Below, in pieces: positions 10,565-20,519 of a stretch of 64,000 nucleotides of DNA. Numbering within the stretch: the stretch's first letter is position 1; every line of letters begins with the position of its first letter. Below the pieces are notes generated by a model. The model was not told the origin of the DNA. It ran no database searches and worked only from the letters and a program-made list of their open reading frames with translations. Source of the stretch: Hyposmocoma kahamanoa (taxonomy: Eukaryota > Arthropoda > Insecta > Lepidoptera > Cosmopterigidae); contig NW_020653945.1 in assembly GCF_003589595.1 (NCBI RefSeq), forward strand, positions 5,354,773-5,418,772, given 5' to 3'. The position numbers and the translations under genes are program-made.

Positions 10565-11105
10565 GCATTTAACACGTAAATTTTAATGTAGCTTGTAACA
10601 TACTCTAACAGTGTGTATCGTCCTGTATTCGAACCCCGGGTTTGTTGAAACAAACTTCATGTATAAATTTACCCGAAAGATTACACCACAAATTCAGTTG
10701 GTTAATTTAATTTCCGTCATATTTGCTTTACCCCTCAGCAATCCATATCCAAACTAATATAATAAACGCAAAAGTAACTCTATCTGTTACGTTTTTACGC
10801 AGTAACATCACTTTCAATGTGCCGGTGAATCCACAGAGCTAAACGAGCGTGAGTCACCCAAGGCGGACGCACGTTACCTAGGACGGTTAGTTGTAGACTT
10901 TGCCAACCACGAACTGTAGTTCAGTTGCAGCAGGGTAAAAAGGATAGCGACAGTTAAAGGAAATGAAGGTAGGTGAACTTAACTCCCTTGTTATTGGCGC
11001 GAAAATACATGATACAGTGACTAGGATAGAAAATTGACTCCTTCGATAGTTTGGTCAGCTCCAAAATTATGGCGTCAGTACAGTACCACCGAAACAAAAA
11101 GATGG
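10565..11105. other. No recognised feature
   Basis: A stray box-B-like word (gtattcgaacc at about 10626) is present, but no complete SINE or gene can be drawn around it. Confidence 0.4.
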
Positions 11106-11109
11106 AACG

Positions 11110-11465
11110 GAAAATAAAGTACATCAGACGTAACCTTATTGGCACCGCCTCAGTTGGTCCTAATCTCTATTGTATCCAGCGGTACCGAAAACGTCGTTAC
11201 GCGTGTCAGGGCTTTATTACTCCACAAAGTCCGCGGTTATTATGGAATAATGTCGTTGAAAGCCAATGCTACCCTGAGGGTTGAGCGGTTGGGGTCCAGC
11301 CGCAATGTGTATTTTAATTCATTTATGGTAGTACCAACTCAACATCTATCGACCTTCGTGAAGGAGGAGTTTTGGCCGAAGGGTATTATGTACCGACGTT
11401 TCCAAGGTCGGTTACCGGACACCGACATTGCGTCACACGTCGCAGTCCATACGTGTAAATAAATA
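11110..11465 (+). mobile_element. Repeat X: C-terminal coding end of an unidentified retroelement-like protein
   Basis: The frame 11139-11462 ends with recognisable repetitive coding sequence: 'VPTQHLSTFVKEEFWPKG', then RRF and GRLPDTD, ending in TCK. The same peptide, with changes, is encoded on the minus strand at 55080-55220 inside the foldback structure, where it is followed by a LINE-like 3' tail. I do not recognise the protein. Conservation of the frame between two diverged copies suggests real coding origin in a mobile element, not chance. The upstream part of the frame is too degraded to interpret. Confidence 0.45.
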
Positions 11466-11547
11466 AATATTATCATGTTATCATGTATGTTAATCTGTGA
11501 GGTATGTATTTATGAGTATAATAAAAATAATATAACCTTTATACGTT

Positions 11548-11682
11548 TAGTAGTAGAGCTCCTTGTGAAAGAGTTCGTCCACGGTAATACTGCCACCTTA
11601 CCTATTTCTGCCGCCAAACTACAGTCACGTGGGACTTGTCAACTCAGTGGCAGTGACCCTTAGGTGTTTGCGATTTAAGGGA
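11548..11682 (-). repeat. Family B repeat, internally deleted copy
   Basis: The minus-strand landmarks 'cgcaaacacc', 'aagggtcactgccactgag', 'ttgacaagtcccacgtgac', 'ggcggcagaaataggtaag' and 'gtggacgaactctttcac' appear in order. The 'caccagcaccctta' block is missing. Confidence 0.65.
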
Positions 11683-12126
11683 GTCACCGGAGGAAAAGCG
11701 GGAAAACTGTTTTGCCAAATCAAATGATTTACATATTAATTATTAAATAACGGTCGAAAAAATATACTATACATCTAAGGATACTGCCTAACGAATGTGC
11801 TAATTGGATTACACGATAGGATGTATTTCACACGATCATATAAAATCCTGAAAACAGGCTAAACTAAATCTCTAAAACGAATTATTTAAGATTAAAATAT
11901 CTAACTTCGCACATAATTTTTATATATAGGAGATATTTCTCTTTAGAACGTGCTAAATTTTGGTTTATTAAATTCACATTTATCCCAAAATTTTTAAATT
12001 TTCCAACCCGTCAGTCGCCATAGAGCGCTTGTTGACATCGTTAATGTGTCAAATTTTCTCCGCCTGTTCTCGTTTTATTCATAATAATTTTCAGCCCATC
12101 TCCTAAAATATACTACTGACATTACT

Positions 12127-12172
12127 ACTGCTACGGGTAGGCGTGTCGCTTACCACCAGGCGAAATACTTGT
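12127..12172 (-). repeat. Family B repeat, 5'-end scrap
   Basis: Short match to the family's first 45 bases (aagt and then ggtggtaagcg..acgcc on the minus strand). Confidence 0.4.
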
Positions 12173-12284
12173 ACCTGCCATTACCATTTCTTTTAATATT
12201 GATGATGAAATTAAATATTAATTAAATAAATTATGTATTTACAAATACTAGCCCCTAGAGATTTTTCCTCATTCTACTCTGAGG

Positions 12285-12365
12285 TTTCTGAGTAATAAAG
12301 TTTCCTCAATGTAACGATTTCAAGCGTAATTTGCGAACCTAGTAAATAAAGATATATAAACACAG
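12285..12365 (+). mobile_element. LINE 3' UTR scrap (family of 23880-25622)
   Basis: 'aacgatttcaagcgtaattt' and 'aaataaagat' match the LINE 3' UTR. Divergent and 5'-truncated. Confidence 0.5.
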
Positions 12366-12369
12366 AAAC

Positions 12370-13520
12370 CAAAATAAATATTTCTATGAAAATATATAGT
12401 ACACTGTTGCAGAAGCCGGGAAGTAAGGAACTGCTGGACGAATATGAGTTACAAGGACGAGGGCCACCGAGGCCTTGTATTAATACGAGTCAAGCAATCC
12501 CAGTTCGTTTTTAAAAGACTATAGAGAGGAACACGTACATATAATAGAAAAAGCAAAACAATATTAATTAATATTAAAAGTAATATATAACGTGTTAAGA
12601 CAATTGCTAAAAGAACATGTATTGTATTCCCAGGCACATTGATAGTACTCTGAAGAACTTCTGATGATGTGTTTGGAGGTGTATTTATTACTGTACTTTC
12701 GTTATAGCTCTTTTCACAAGCACTCACTTTCGCGACCAAAATACAAAACAGACGAAAAAGCAAAAGAATACCAAAACACTTTAGTTTAAATGTTACCGCC
12801 AATTTTTATTTAAAGTAGTCGGTATTAATTCTCGCAAATATGAACACAGGGGAGTTGGCTGTATGAGTTATTCTTTTGCCTGTTTACGTAGTTCTTTATT
12901 TTTAGGTGGATTTAAAAGTTTAGAGAAGTGAACGGTAATGGATTTTCATACTTACTTTGTAGTAGGTCTTGGCCAGAAAGAAGTCGCACGTTCCATAAAT
13001 GACAAACTTTCCGTGTTCGTTTTTTAAAAGTAATGCAGACGTTTCCGAGCATATTTGAGAACAATCTATTTATAGATGTACAAAGAACGATTCATAAATA
13101 AATACTTGTATATATTTGTATTTGAATAATAAATGTTTCTTGTCTCCATATTTTGGAGTTGTCTCATTTGATATCGTTAAAAAAAGAATTCATTGCCCAT
13201 TGCTCATTTACCCAACATGTATTTCTTCGGGTTGTAGCCATAGATATAGAAACATCTATGGTTGTAGCATATTCATAGTTTAGACAATAATCTTAATCTT
13301 AAACGATAGATATAAGTTTAATGCTAAAAGGAAAACTATGTCGAAAGAATAATTCCCATTGTATGCCGTTTACGAGCGTCTTTGCGAAAAGCATAGCCGT
13401 GTCTAAGCTACAATGAAGCTAATGGCAGCCCTCGGGTTATTACTAGCAGATTCACTATTAAAGGTTATTGCACGAGACTCTTTAAATGTGCTTTCTGGGA
13501 TTTTTAGTCCAGGCTAGCAC
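12370..13520. other. No supported gene
   Basis: A 117-codon minus-strand frame at 12449-12802 looks like a small membrane protein but lacks an ATG (see rejected items). Nothing else is recognised. Confidence 0.45.
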
Positions 13521-13612
13521 AAAAGCACACCTTGACTCCAAAAAAACAGAAACTATTGGCCCCACATTGAGCTTCAATATAGTGTGATCGAGGACCAGTC
13601 TCGTACTAATAT

Positions 13613-13628
13613 TGGCGCCCAACGTGGG
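13613..13628 (+). other. Isolated retrotransposon primer-binding-site-like sequence (tRNA-Lys)
   Basis: The 16 bases tggcgcccaacgtggg are the exact complement of the 3' end of insect tRNA-Lys plus CCA, the usual primer site of many gypsy-type LTR elements. No LTR pair or pol gene is visible around it, so it is either a scrap of an LTR-element leader or chance. Confidence 0.4.
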
Positions 13629-13665
13629 ACTAATATAGTACGACATTTTAAGGCTGTTATTGACT

Positions 13666-13806
13666 GCATGTTTACAGTCGATCTCAGCTGCATGAAATCG
13701 GTTTCGACAACATGCTGATAATGCGTGAAGTCGTTATTAACTTCATGCAGTCGAGGTCTCAGCTGTATGAAGTTGATTACGACTTCGTACATTACTGCAA
13801 ACATGC
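13666..13806. repeat. Imperfect 141-bp palindrome
   Basis: Begins 'gcatgtttacagt' and ends 'actgcaaacatgc' (12/13 complementary), and the interior is largely self-complementary around repeated words 'cttcatgcag', 'gaagtcgt' and 'tctcagctg'. Because of this, both strands read similar peptide strings. Probably a foldback MITE. Confidence 0.55.
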
Positions 13807-13869
13807 GGTAAATCTGTTAACAGGTAAGTGTGACCTCTTTTTTTTTCTTTGGAGTCAACTAGCTCGACC

Positions 13870-14450
13870 AAATGCACGGAAATTACGGAGGAGATTGTAA
13901 ATACGCCCCGTAACATATCAAGTGGTTAATCGGGGGTGTTAGAGGGGCAATACTGGGATAGAGGGAGAAGCGAATTAGGAGATCCAAGGTGTAGGACGAC
14001 GACAATACCCACAAGCTACATTTCCTCCTTGGAGAAACCAAGGCAGTCACCACACTTATCAATACGTAATCGTATTAAGTAGGTTAGAAAGAGCTTTGTG
14101 TCCATATAATAAAAGCGAAAAAGCCGTTGTGCGTTTCGTTTTGAAGCTTTTTCTAACGGATTAAAGTCAATTTAGCTTAATTATTACAACTGGTGACTTC
14201 TTAACTCCACCAGCAGTTCACCAAGTGTGTTTTATAAAAATTATATTGAGAATAAGTATCCTAATCCTAACTTACTTTACACTAACTAACATATAAACAG
14301 ACTAATTCACTATGTTGAAAAATTAAACATACCATACCGTGTAACATGTACAACAGACAGAATGGTTCATCACACTTTCACAAAAAATTAATCATGCTAG
14401 CGACGAAAGCGACCCGTCAGTCGCAGCTGTGGGAGCCGAATATCTTCTTA
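13870..14450. other. No recognised feature
   Basis: AT-rich sequence without open frames or repeat ends that I can support. Confidence 0.4.
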
Positions 14451-14455
14451 CCCTA

Positions 14456-14898
14456 TTTTTAACCGACTTCAAAAACGAGGAGGTTCTCTATTCGACCGTA
14501 TGTTTTTTTTGTATATATGTTACGCGATAACTCCGGTATTTGTGAACCGATTTTCATGATTCTTTTTTTGTTGGAAAGAGGGTATCTCCATAGTGGTCCC
14601 ATTTAATTTTGAAGAAAATCATCCACCTCTAAGGGTGGCTCACGCATGATGATTCATTTTTATAAATAGCGCCTAAATTTTATTATGAGGAGCAATTATT
14701 TTGATGGTTAATTTTACTATTCTCCAATTCAAGGCGTTTTTCTCTCTCGATATACGTTGAGAAGTGAGAACTGATTTTTATTATATTTTAGTGGCAACTA
14801 GGGGATGAATCCGGGTTTGCACACTACTCGGTAACCGATTTCAATAAAACATGGTGATTATATGTAATTACCACGTACTTTTGACGTCGGTTTTTTTA
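14456..14898 (+). repeat. Dispersed repeat with 'aaccgactt' ends
   Basis: Starts 'tttttaaccgacttcaaaaa' and ends with 'ttgacgtcggttttttt', giving short inverted ends. The interior 'gcgataactcc', 'gtgaaccgattttcatgatt' and 'tttttttgttggaaag' is, from general knowledge, a very common lepidopteran repeat. Related pieces are at 45429-45530 (plus) and 25935-26060 (minus). No coding capacity. Confidence 0.65.
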
Positions 14899-14899
14899 G

Positions 14900-15565
14900 T
14901 ACTCTATACTGAGATTATTGTGTTTATTATTGGCAATCTGGCGGTGTGCAGAAAATTTTTTGACAGATTTATGCGACACCGTTTTATATATTTTTTACTT
15001 ATTATAAGCTATATAAACAAAAAGATATTAATATATTTTTTATTATTTATTTTTTTCGTACATACAGCTATTTTTACAGTATTATTCCAATACAATAGTG
15101 TAGCATTTCTATTCGCCTACATAAAATAATAATTAAGAAATGGCTATTCTGTTCAATATTAAAAAAAAAAAAACGAAAAATATTTATTCAAAATACAGTA
15201 AGCAGATTCCCCCAGGTCAACAAAAAAAAGTTTGTCCTGCTCTTCCATAACGCAGACATACCTTTAGAACTAAATAAACAAAGGCAAAAAAATGTATAGT
15301 AACAAAAATAATTAAAGTCTAGGCATGACTAAAATGAAACGTGTGTGCGTCTGCGTGTTACTGTGGTATTACAAAAAATAATGATAATGCATTAGGTACA
15401 CTACAGTTTAAAACTTGATATATATGTATAAATTTTTTTGTAAACATGGCCAATAAATTAATATCTAGAGACGGGTTTATATTTTTTTCATATCACAGCC
15501 ATTTAAGGCAACAGAAGATTTTCAACATATTTTGAAAAACTATGATTCTAGGCAAGAACTCGCAA
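14900..15565. other. AT-rich stretch, no supported feature
   Basis: Low-complexity A/T sequence; the open frame at 14851-15129 is a composition artefact. Confidence 0.5.
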
Positions 15566-15569
15566 TTTG

Positions 15570-15612
15570 TCGCTTACCAACAAGCACACGACTTGTTCGT
15601 CCCGTCACTTAA
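15570..15612 (-). repeat. Family B repeat, 5'-end scrap
   Basis: The minus strand reads 'agtgacgggacgaacaagtc' followed by 'gtgtgcttgttggtaagcga', the first 45 bases of family B. Confidence 0.55.
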
Positions 15613-16044
15613 TCATCAGCTTACACGCATTCACTGCTGGACACCAGCCTCCCCTTTAGCACACCAATGAGTTGACTTACCCGCCGCTTAGTATCATAAA
15701 ATTAAATAAGTCACCCGTCCGAATTGACCCGCATTGAATGAATTTACCCTATATATGAGCGCCTGCTGATGATACATCACAGAAATAACATAATTCTAAA
15801 AGAATCGTAAAATTCGTAATAAAGATTAGGATAACATGCCGCCGCCGAAAAAGTGAATCATCATAAAATTTTTACAAATGCGACTTGCAAGCCTATAGTA
15901 TCGTTTCTCGGATCGGATACATTGCGGGGAAACTTTTCAATTTAGTTCATCCCTCACCGTTCCTCCTTCAGTCGGCTAGATGGTCCGGAACCCTGCAATA
16001 AATTACTGATTACTGATTACTGAACCCGGAACACTCCATCCTTA

Positions 16045-16250
16045 TGTCGTTGATATACCACCAATTCGCACTAAGCGCTTTGCTTCCTCCTTTCTGATGC
16101 GTGCGACAAAGGAATGGAATACTCCGTAGGTATTCCATTGTCATCATCATATATATCTAGGAGGTAGAGTATTCCAATTTGGGGTTATTTAAGGCTAGAG
16201 TGAATGGACACTTTTTAGGCAAACGCGTTCCATCGTCGGTCACATGAACA
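16045..16250 (+). pseudogene. LINE ORF2 C-terminus
   Basis: Translation gives 'RTKRFASSFLMRATKEWN' followed, after a small disruption at 16130-16160, by a 'GLFKARVNGHFLGKRVPSS' block. This is the end of the CR1/Jockey-like ORF2 that also appears at 61589-62260. It is a dead fragment; the rest of the element is absent. Confidence 0.65.
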
Positions 16251-16424
16251 AGCAACATTGTGTATCTATTATATATATAAAAAAGGCATAATCTTGATGA
16301 AGTCAAACATCTAACTTAGCTTGTAAAAATTAAATAGACGTAATTTTTAGTTCAGTAAAAAAGTGATCTTTTAGCGACTAGTTTTTATTAAACAATTACA
16401 TTTTTTAATAAAAAAAAAAATAAC

Positions 16425-16530
16425 GGTACGAACAAGTCGTGCACCTGATGATAAGCTGCACACCTAACCACAACAGAGTCATAACAGACTCAGGGCTTTG
16501 AATCGCAAAGATGTGAGGATCACAGCCATT
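16425..16530 (+). repeat. Family B repeat, 5' part
   Basis: 'acgaacaagtcgtgcacctg', then 'gataagc', 'cataacag' and 'gggctttgaatcgcaaagat' match family B in order. Confidence 0.6.
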
Positions 16531-16539
16531 ATCCAATTG

Positions 16540-16900
16540 TCCAAAATAAGGTTTATATAACTCCCAAGATGGAAATGTAATGGACGTTGCTCTTTCATAA
16601 TTCCAGACTAACTCAGAAGTTCTGAAAACAAAGTTTCCAGACTTTAATAAGTTTCACTTTACCTTTGAAGTGCAATCTCCAATTAAAAAAGAACAAGGGC
16701 AATATAAAAGTTTCTTCATAAAAACGCCTTTAGACATTGTTACTTTACACAAAGACTTTCTTTATATGTTTTACTGAAAAAAGACACTTAAGTATATCAT
16801 TTTAATTAACTCAGTTTTGTGTCAGTTTCTAATTTATATGTAACGTTCACTATACAGGAGGCTGAATGATTTATTCAAATGTATTAAATGTTTCGTACTG
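16540..16900. other. No recognised feature
   Basis: AT-rich; no frame or repeat end supported. Confidence 0.4.
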
Positions 16901-16902
16901 CC

Positions 16903-17073
16903 TTTTGACGGCCTGCGTTGTCGAGTGGCTTGCACACCGGTTTTCATGGTGTCACCATCTCTCGAGGTCCCTGGTTCGATCCCCGACCGGGCCAGTGTAG
17001 AAAACTAACTTTTCTATATTGTCTCGGGTCTGGGTGGTGATAGTAACGTCGTTGTTTCCGACGTTTTTTTTAT
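16903..17073 (+). mobile_element. tRNA-headed SINE, family 5
   Basis: Head with 'gtcgagtggcttgcacaccgg' landmarks (box A-like) and 'ggttcgatccc' (box B), then 'gggccagtgtagaaaacta', 'tattgtctcgggtctgggtg' and 'gtaacgtcgttgtttccg'. A T-rich tail abuts a family 1 SINE in the opposite orientation. Confidence 0.75.
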
Positions 17074-17283
17074 AATAACGCACACACTTATCATAGTCCC
17101 GCACTAGGGAAACCCTGTGTCGCGGGTACCATGGACGCACACATAGATAACCACAAATTCTTCCACAAACTCACGAGAGAAATAAATGTGGGCCATACAA
17201 ATATTTCTTTCCGCCCGGGTATCGAACCTGGGACCTCTGCATGGCAGTTCGGCATGGTAACCGTTCGTCCACAAAGGCAGTTA
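17074..17283 (-). mobile_element. tRNA-headed SINE, family 1
   Basis: Full set of family 1 landmarks on the minus strand: 'gaacggttaccatgccgaac', 'cagaggtcccaggttcgat', 'agaaatatttgtatggccca', 'ctctcgtgagtttgtgg' and 'gtgtgtgcgttat'. It sits tail to tail with the family 5 SINE at 16903-17073. Confidence 0.8.
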
Positions 17284-17555
17284 GCAGATTTCCATAACAC
17301 AAGTGCTTTAGCTAGTTACTTTGGGATTAGAGTAACGCGTGATGTTGTCTGTTGTCTGATGTTGCCTAGTTATTTCTTCTGGGAATACCAATGCTCGAGG
17401 ACTTCCTGTGTAGAATTCTAAAAGATACGATCTTGAAGCCACTAAGAACCAGTTTCGGTTTGTCTAACTGTCCATATCAGTTCCAGTCGCAGTAAGGTGA
17501 TTAACATTCTTACACTAATGTCACAGACCACAGTGCAAATGTACTGTGACACTAG

Positions 17556-17648
17556 TGTCAAATTCCAATTCAAAATAATCTTTATTTTATTGGTAAGCAT
17601 TATTACACTTGAAATCGTCACAATGGTTCAACTCTACCGCTCATTCAG
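17556..17648 (-). mobile_element. LINE 3' end nested in a LINE of the same family
   Basis: The minus strand reads the family's 3' UTR: 'gagcggtagagtt', 'aaccattgtgacgatttcaa', 'gtgtaataatgcttacc' and 'aataaagattattttgaatt'. An 18-bp perfect inverted repeat (17499-17516 and 17647-17664, gattaacattcttacact) brackets it. Confidence 0.7.
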
Positions 17649-17833
17649 TGTAAGAATGTTAATCTCTTCTTTCTCTACACTGAAAATATAATCATGTTAA
17701 AAATAATAGTATTTTTTTATGAATAATCGTGATAGGCGTTATAATATAATAATAGATCTTAACAAAGTCACAAAAATCATTTAAGGGGTTCAATAAGATT
17801 CAAAATTGATTTTCAAAATTTGCCATTTGAACA

Positions 17834-18548
17834 GCGTGCGGTTAGGTATTTAATGTGGTGTTAGTGTTTGTCTGTCAAATGTAGTGTGTAGTTGTATGCA
17901 GCAAATACCAACCGCCTGCTGTACATGAATTTATGGTAAGATAATAACTACTCTATCAGAATCTAACGGAAGAGACCTCATGGGTCGTCTTACGATCTAT
18001 CAAGTGTAGCCCTACAACCTAACGGTGTGTCGCCTAACCTAACCATAAATATATAAATGGAGAGATATATAGTATAAGTAAGGAAGTCTGTCACCAGGAG
18101 ACCTAAGGTGACAAACGGAAGTTGGGAAGGAAATTAGGATGTACACGTCGTGCGATATGTACAGGAATGGTTTTCTCACTGCCGGTCAAGCAGACTCACA
18201 AGACCGATCTACTGATGGCTAAGGGTGTCTTGGCCACAGTGAGAGGAGTAGCAGGTAGTACGTCACTAAGCAAGGAGATGAGTTAAAATCAGATGGTATT
18301 GGTTATCTAACTTTATTTACAATATTTACTGACTATTTATACAATATTTGTTTATACTACATTATAATAAGTTTTCTTAGTGTGCATTGGGTGTCATTGA
18401 TGACTAGGTTGATATTTGTTAATTGGCATAGTACGTGACTATGCTGCACTTGTTGCAAAGAATGATCTGTTGACGAGGCTAGTTTTTGTAGCATTTTATT
18501 CGAGGTCGCTATTTTGCAGTTTCTTCGTTGTTTATATTATGTTCAACC
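17834..18548. mobile_element. 715-bp insertion of unknown type in a LINE
   Basis: Bounded by the heptamer TTGAACA on each side (17827-17833 and 18549-18555), where an uninterrupted LINE sequence would be expected. No inverted repeats, A-tail or reading frame is visible. The interior includes 'gtgacaaacggaagttggg' and 'gctaagggtgtcttggcc'. A 7- or 8-bp duplication suggests a transposition event, but the class is unknown. Confidence 0.55.
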
Positions 18549-18923
18549 TTGAACACCATTCAAAACTATAGTGAAACAAAAACTTTATACCAAAAGTTAT
18601 CAAACAGCATCCGCGTACTTGGATGACAGAAATTAATAGTAATGAGTTTGCTCTTGTCCAGTCTTGCCCAGTTTGGTCTTGCAGGTAGTCTCGACCTATG
18701 AAGTTTGAAATAAATTATATTGTAAATGATAAATGTATCGTATTTACAAAAAGCAACCTCTAGAGTTTCTTGCAAATTCTTCTCAGGGGAATTTGCTTTA
18801 CAAATGAATTAGCTTAGGCATGAAATGAAGATTGAGTTTTGAGTAACACTCAGAGTTTTAAATCGCAAAGACCTGTATCTGCTGCGGCGTTCCAGCCACT
18901 GCGCCCGTCACCCTGAGACATAA

Positions 18924-19184
18924 CGACTCATCCGAAGAACAGAGTCGGATGTGATTATACAGCGAAAAGAGGATAAATACATAATTTCGTTATTCAAACT
19001 AAGACCTATGTAAAGGTGTTTTGAGAATTTTCTCAAAACACCTTTACGAATCTTATTATATTTCGGAACTATAATATCGAACATCGGTCGATCTGACATC
19101 CACAGCGAAGAAGAACGAACGAAATGTACTATGTACTGAGAACAAGTAGTCTTGCACATAGATCTTTGTTCTACGGATGAGTCG
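18924..19184. mobile_element. MITE with 28-bp inverted repeats nested in repeat B
   Basis: The left end 'cgactcatccgaagaacaga' is matched by the reverse complement of the right end 'cgactcatccgtagaacaaa'. ATAA flanks both sides (18920-18923 and 19185-19188) and fits a 4-bp target duplication. A perfect hairpin sits near its centre (19010-19047). Confidence 0.7.
19010..19047. repeat. Perfect hairpin, 18-bp arms, 2-base spacer
   Basis: Arms 19010-19027 (gtaaaggtgttttgagaa) and 19030-19047 are exactly complementary. Located near the centre of the MITE at 18924-19184. Confidence 0.85.
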
Positions 19185-19370
19185 ATAAGTTGATAAGACC
19201 CATGAGACTGTAATTTCACCAGCACCCTTCAAACCCGGAACGCGTTAATGCTCATATTATTGCTTGACGGCAGAAATAGATAAGGTGGTAGTAATTCCCT
19301 GGACGTACTCTTTTCACAAAAAGCTATACTGCTACTTAAAGCTAGCTGTGACTTTCACAATGTCGTAGAT

Positions 19371-19655
19371 CATAGGTTCCCAAACTTATTGGCTCACCGT
19401 CCACTTAGGCAAGATAAACAAATTTCAACGCCTGCCACAACAAAAAATAATTGAAAACGCGTATTTTTTATTACTTAACACAAAAAATACATATTTGTAA
19501 TGTAGTTTATAATAGATAATTCAGTTCATTTCAGTTTTTTCAAATGCAGTAGCACCACCTGGACAGTATCAACGCTTTCTTGCTTTCGAGGTCCCTCCCA
19601 CCTAGGAGTCTTTAGCGCCCACTGGGGGCGATAGGGATCACTTTGGGAAACTATA
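19371..19655. mobile_element. hAT-like MITE
   Basis: Terminal inverted repeats 'cataggttcccaaact' (left) and 'tatagtttcccaaagtg' (right, reversed). The flanking octamers tcgtagat (19363-19370) and tcgtagac (19656-19663) agree at 7 of 8 positions, the duplication size of hAT elements. 285 bp, no coding capacity. Confidence 0.8.
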
Positions 19656-19682
19656 TCGTAGACCACTCACCTAACCTACAAC

Positions 19683-20077
19683 CAGTGTTGCCAGAGATTT
19701 GCGTAGTTAATTCGCCAATTTATGTATGTTAAGTAGCCAATATTCGCCTAAGCCATAAAATCCTTAAAAATCAAGGAAAACAATTCCACATTTCTGCTTG
19801 TTGTCGGAAATTGGGGAATACGAACTCTCTTATTTCCCCAATTCCCCACACGTAGAAATACTCAAACCCCAAAATGAGTTGTTTTACAAGTCCATTCCCC
19901 ACAAAAAACCCCAATCAAGTTTGTAATACCCCAGATATTTTATTAAGTAGGCTAAAATCGCCCTTTCCTATTTCAAACATAGCCTAAATATCGCCGAGTC
20001 ACAGATCACTTTTTTAATCACCGCACGACCCCTCAAAGTAGCCAAATGGCGAAAAATCGCCTAATCTAGCACCACTG
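19683..20077. mobile_element. hAT-like MITE
   Basis: The left end cagtgttgccagagatttg and right end (reversed) cagtggtgctagattaggcg follow the CAGNG start of hAT elements. The flanking octamers cctacaac (19675-19682) and cctccgac (20078-20085) agree at 6 of 8. The interior has many 'cccc' and 'aaatcgcc' words. 395 bp, non-coding. Confidence 0.75.
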
Positions 20078-20119
20078 CCTCCGACCATCCTACGTAATAT
20101 ATGCAGGCTCAACATTATA

Positions 20120-20290
20120 ATAAAGATATCGAGTCGTTAGGTTTTCGCGATCGGTACATATTGGAGTTAAGACTATTTTTTTCGAGTCTAAATCGCATAT
20201 ATTTGTTTTTTTAAACAAACCAACGGCCCTTTTCGGGCCCTTTATAGGTCCTATGGCCAGCAGTGATCGTAACAGGAAATATGCGCGAAT
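20120..20290 (+). repeat. Dispersed repeat Z
   Basis: Shares 'cgagtc.ttaggttttcgcg', 'ctaaatcgcatatatttg', 'caaaccaacg', 'cgggccctttataggtcc' and 'atgg.cag' with 27480-27615, 37386-37505 and 59870-60115. Unknown class, non-coding. Confidence 0.5.
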
Positions 20291-20519
20291 TAGTTGCGAA
20301 AATAGTTTTGTTTCATAGAGTTTTTAATTTAAAAATAGAGATCCATTTCCACGCCTCGTATTTCCCAGTATTATAGGTAATACAGAAATTGGTAAACCAA
20401 ACACTCACAGGCAGTGTGGTTACATCATGGCCGCTATCCGCTAAATAATGTAATAATTAACCTAGTACGGAGTACCAATTTGTGCCGAACCAAATAAATG
20501 ATTGGGTTTTTCGTTGTTT

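Larger units (their letters stand above)
17499..18808 (+). mobile_element. LINE copy (family of 23880-25622) with two nested insertions
   Basis: Three separated blocks match the LINE at 25083-25535 in the correct order: 17499-17525 (attaacattcttacacta), 17680-17832 (gttaaaa..atagta, caaagtca and atcatttaagggg) and 18557-18808 (atagtgaaacaaaaacttta, gcgtacttggatgacag, ttctcaggggaat). The gaps are insertions at 17526-17679 and 17834-18548. All coding frames are broken. Confidence 0.75.
18848..19345 (+). repeat. Family B repeat interrupted by a MITE
   Basis: The first half (18848-18923: cactcagagttttaaatcgc, cactgcgcccgtcaccctga) and the second half (19185-19345: ataagttgataag, tttcaccagcacccttcaa, cggcagaaataga) are joined across a 261-bp inverted-repeat element. 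Removing the element restores the family consensus 'gagacataagttga'. Confidence 0.75.

Noticed and set aside
12449..12802. 117-codon minus-strand frame with a signal-peptide-like start, two N-glycosylation sequons and a membrane segment
   Set aside because: It begins at TTG, not ATG, has no internal methionine, an in-frame stop two codons upstream and no splice acceptor; the hydrophobic runs are what AT-rich DNA often encodes.
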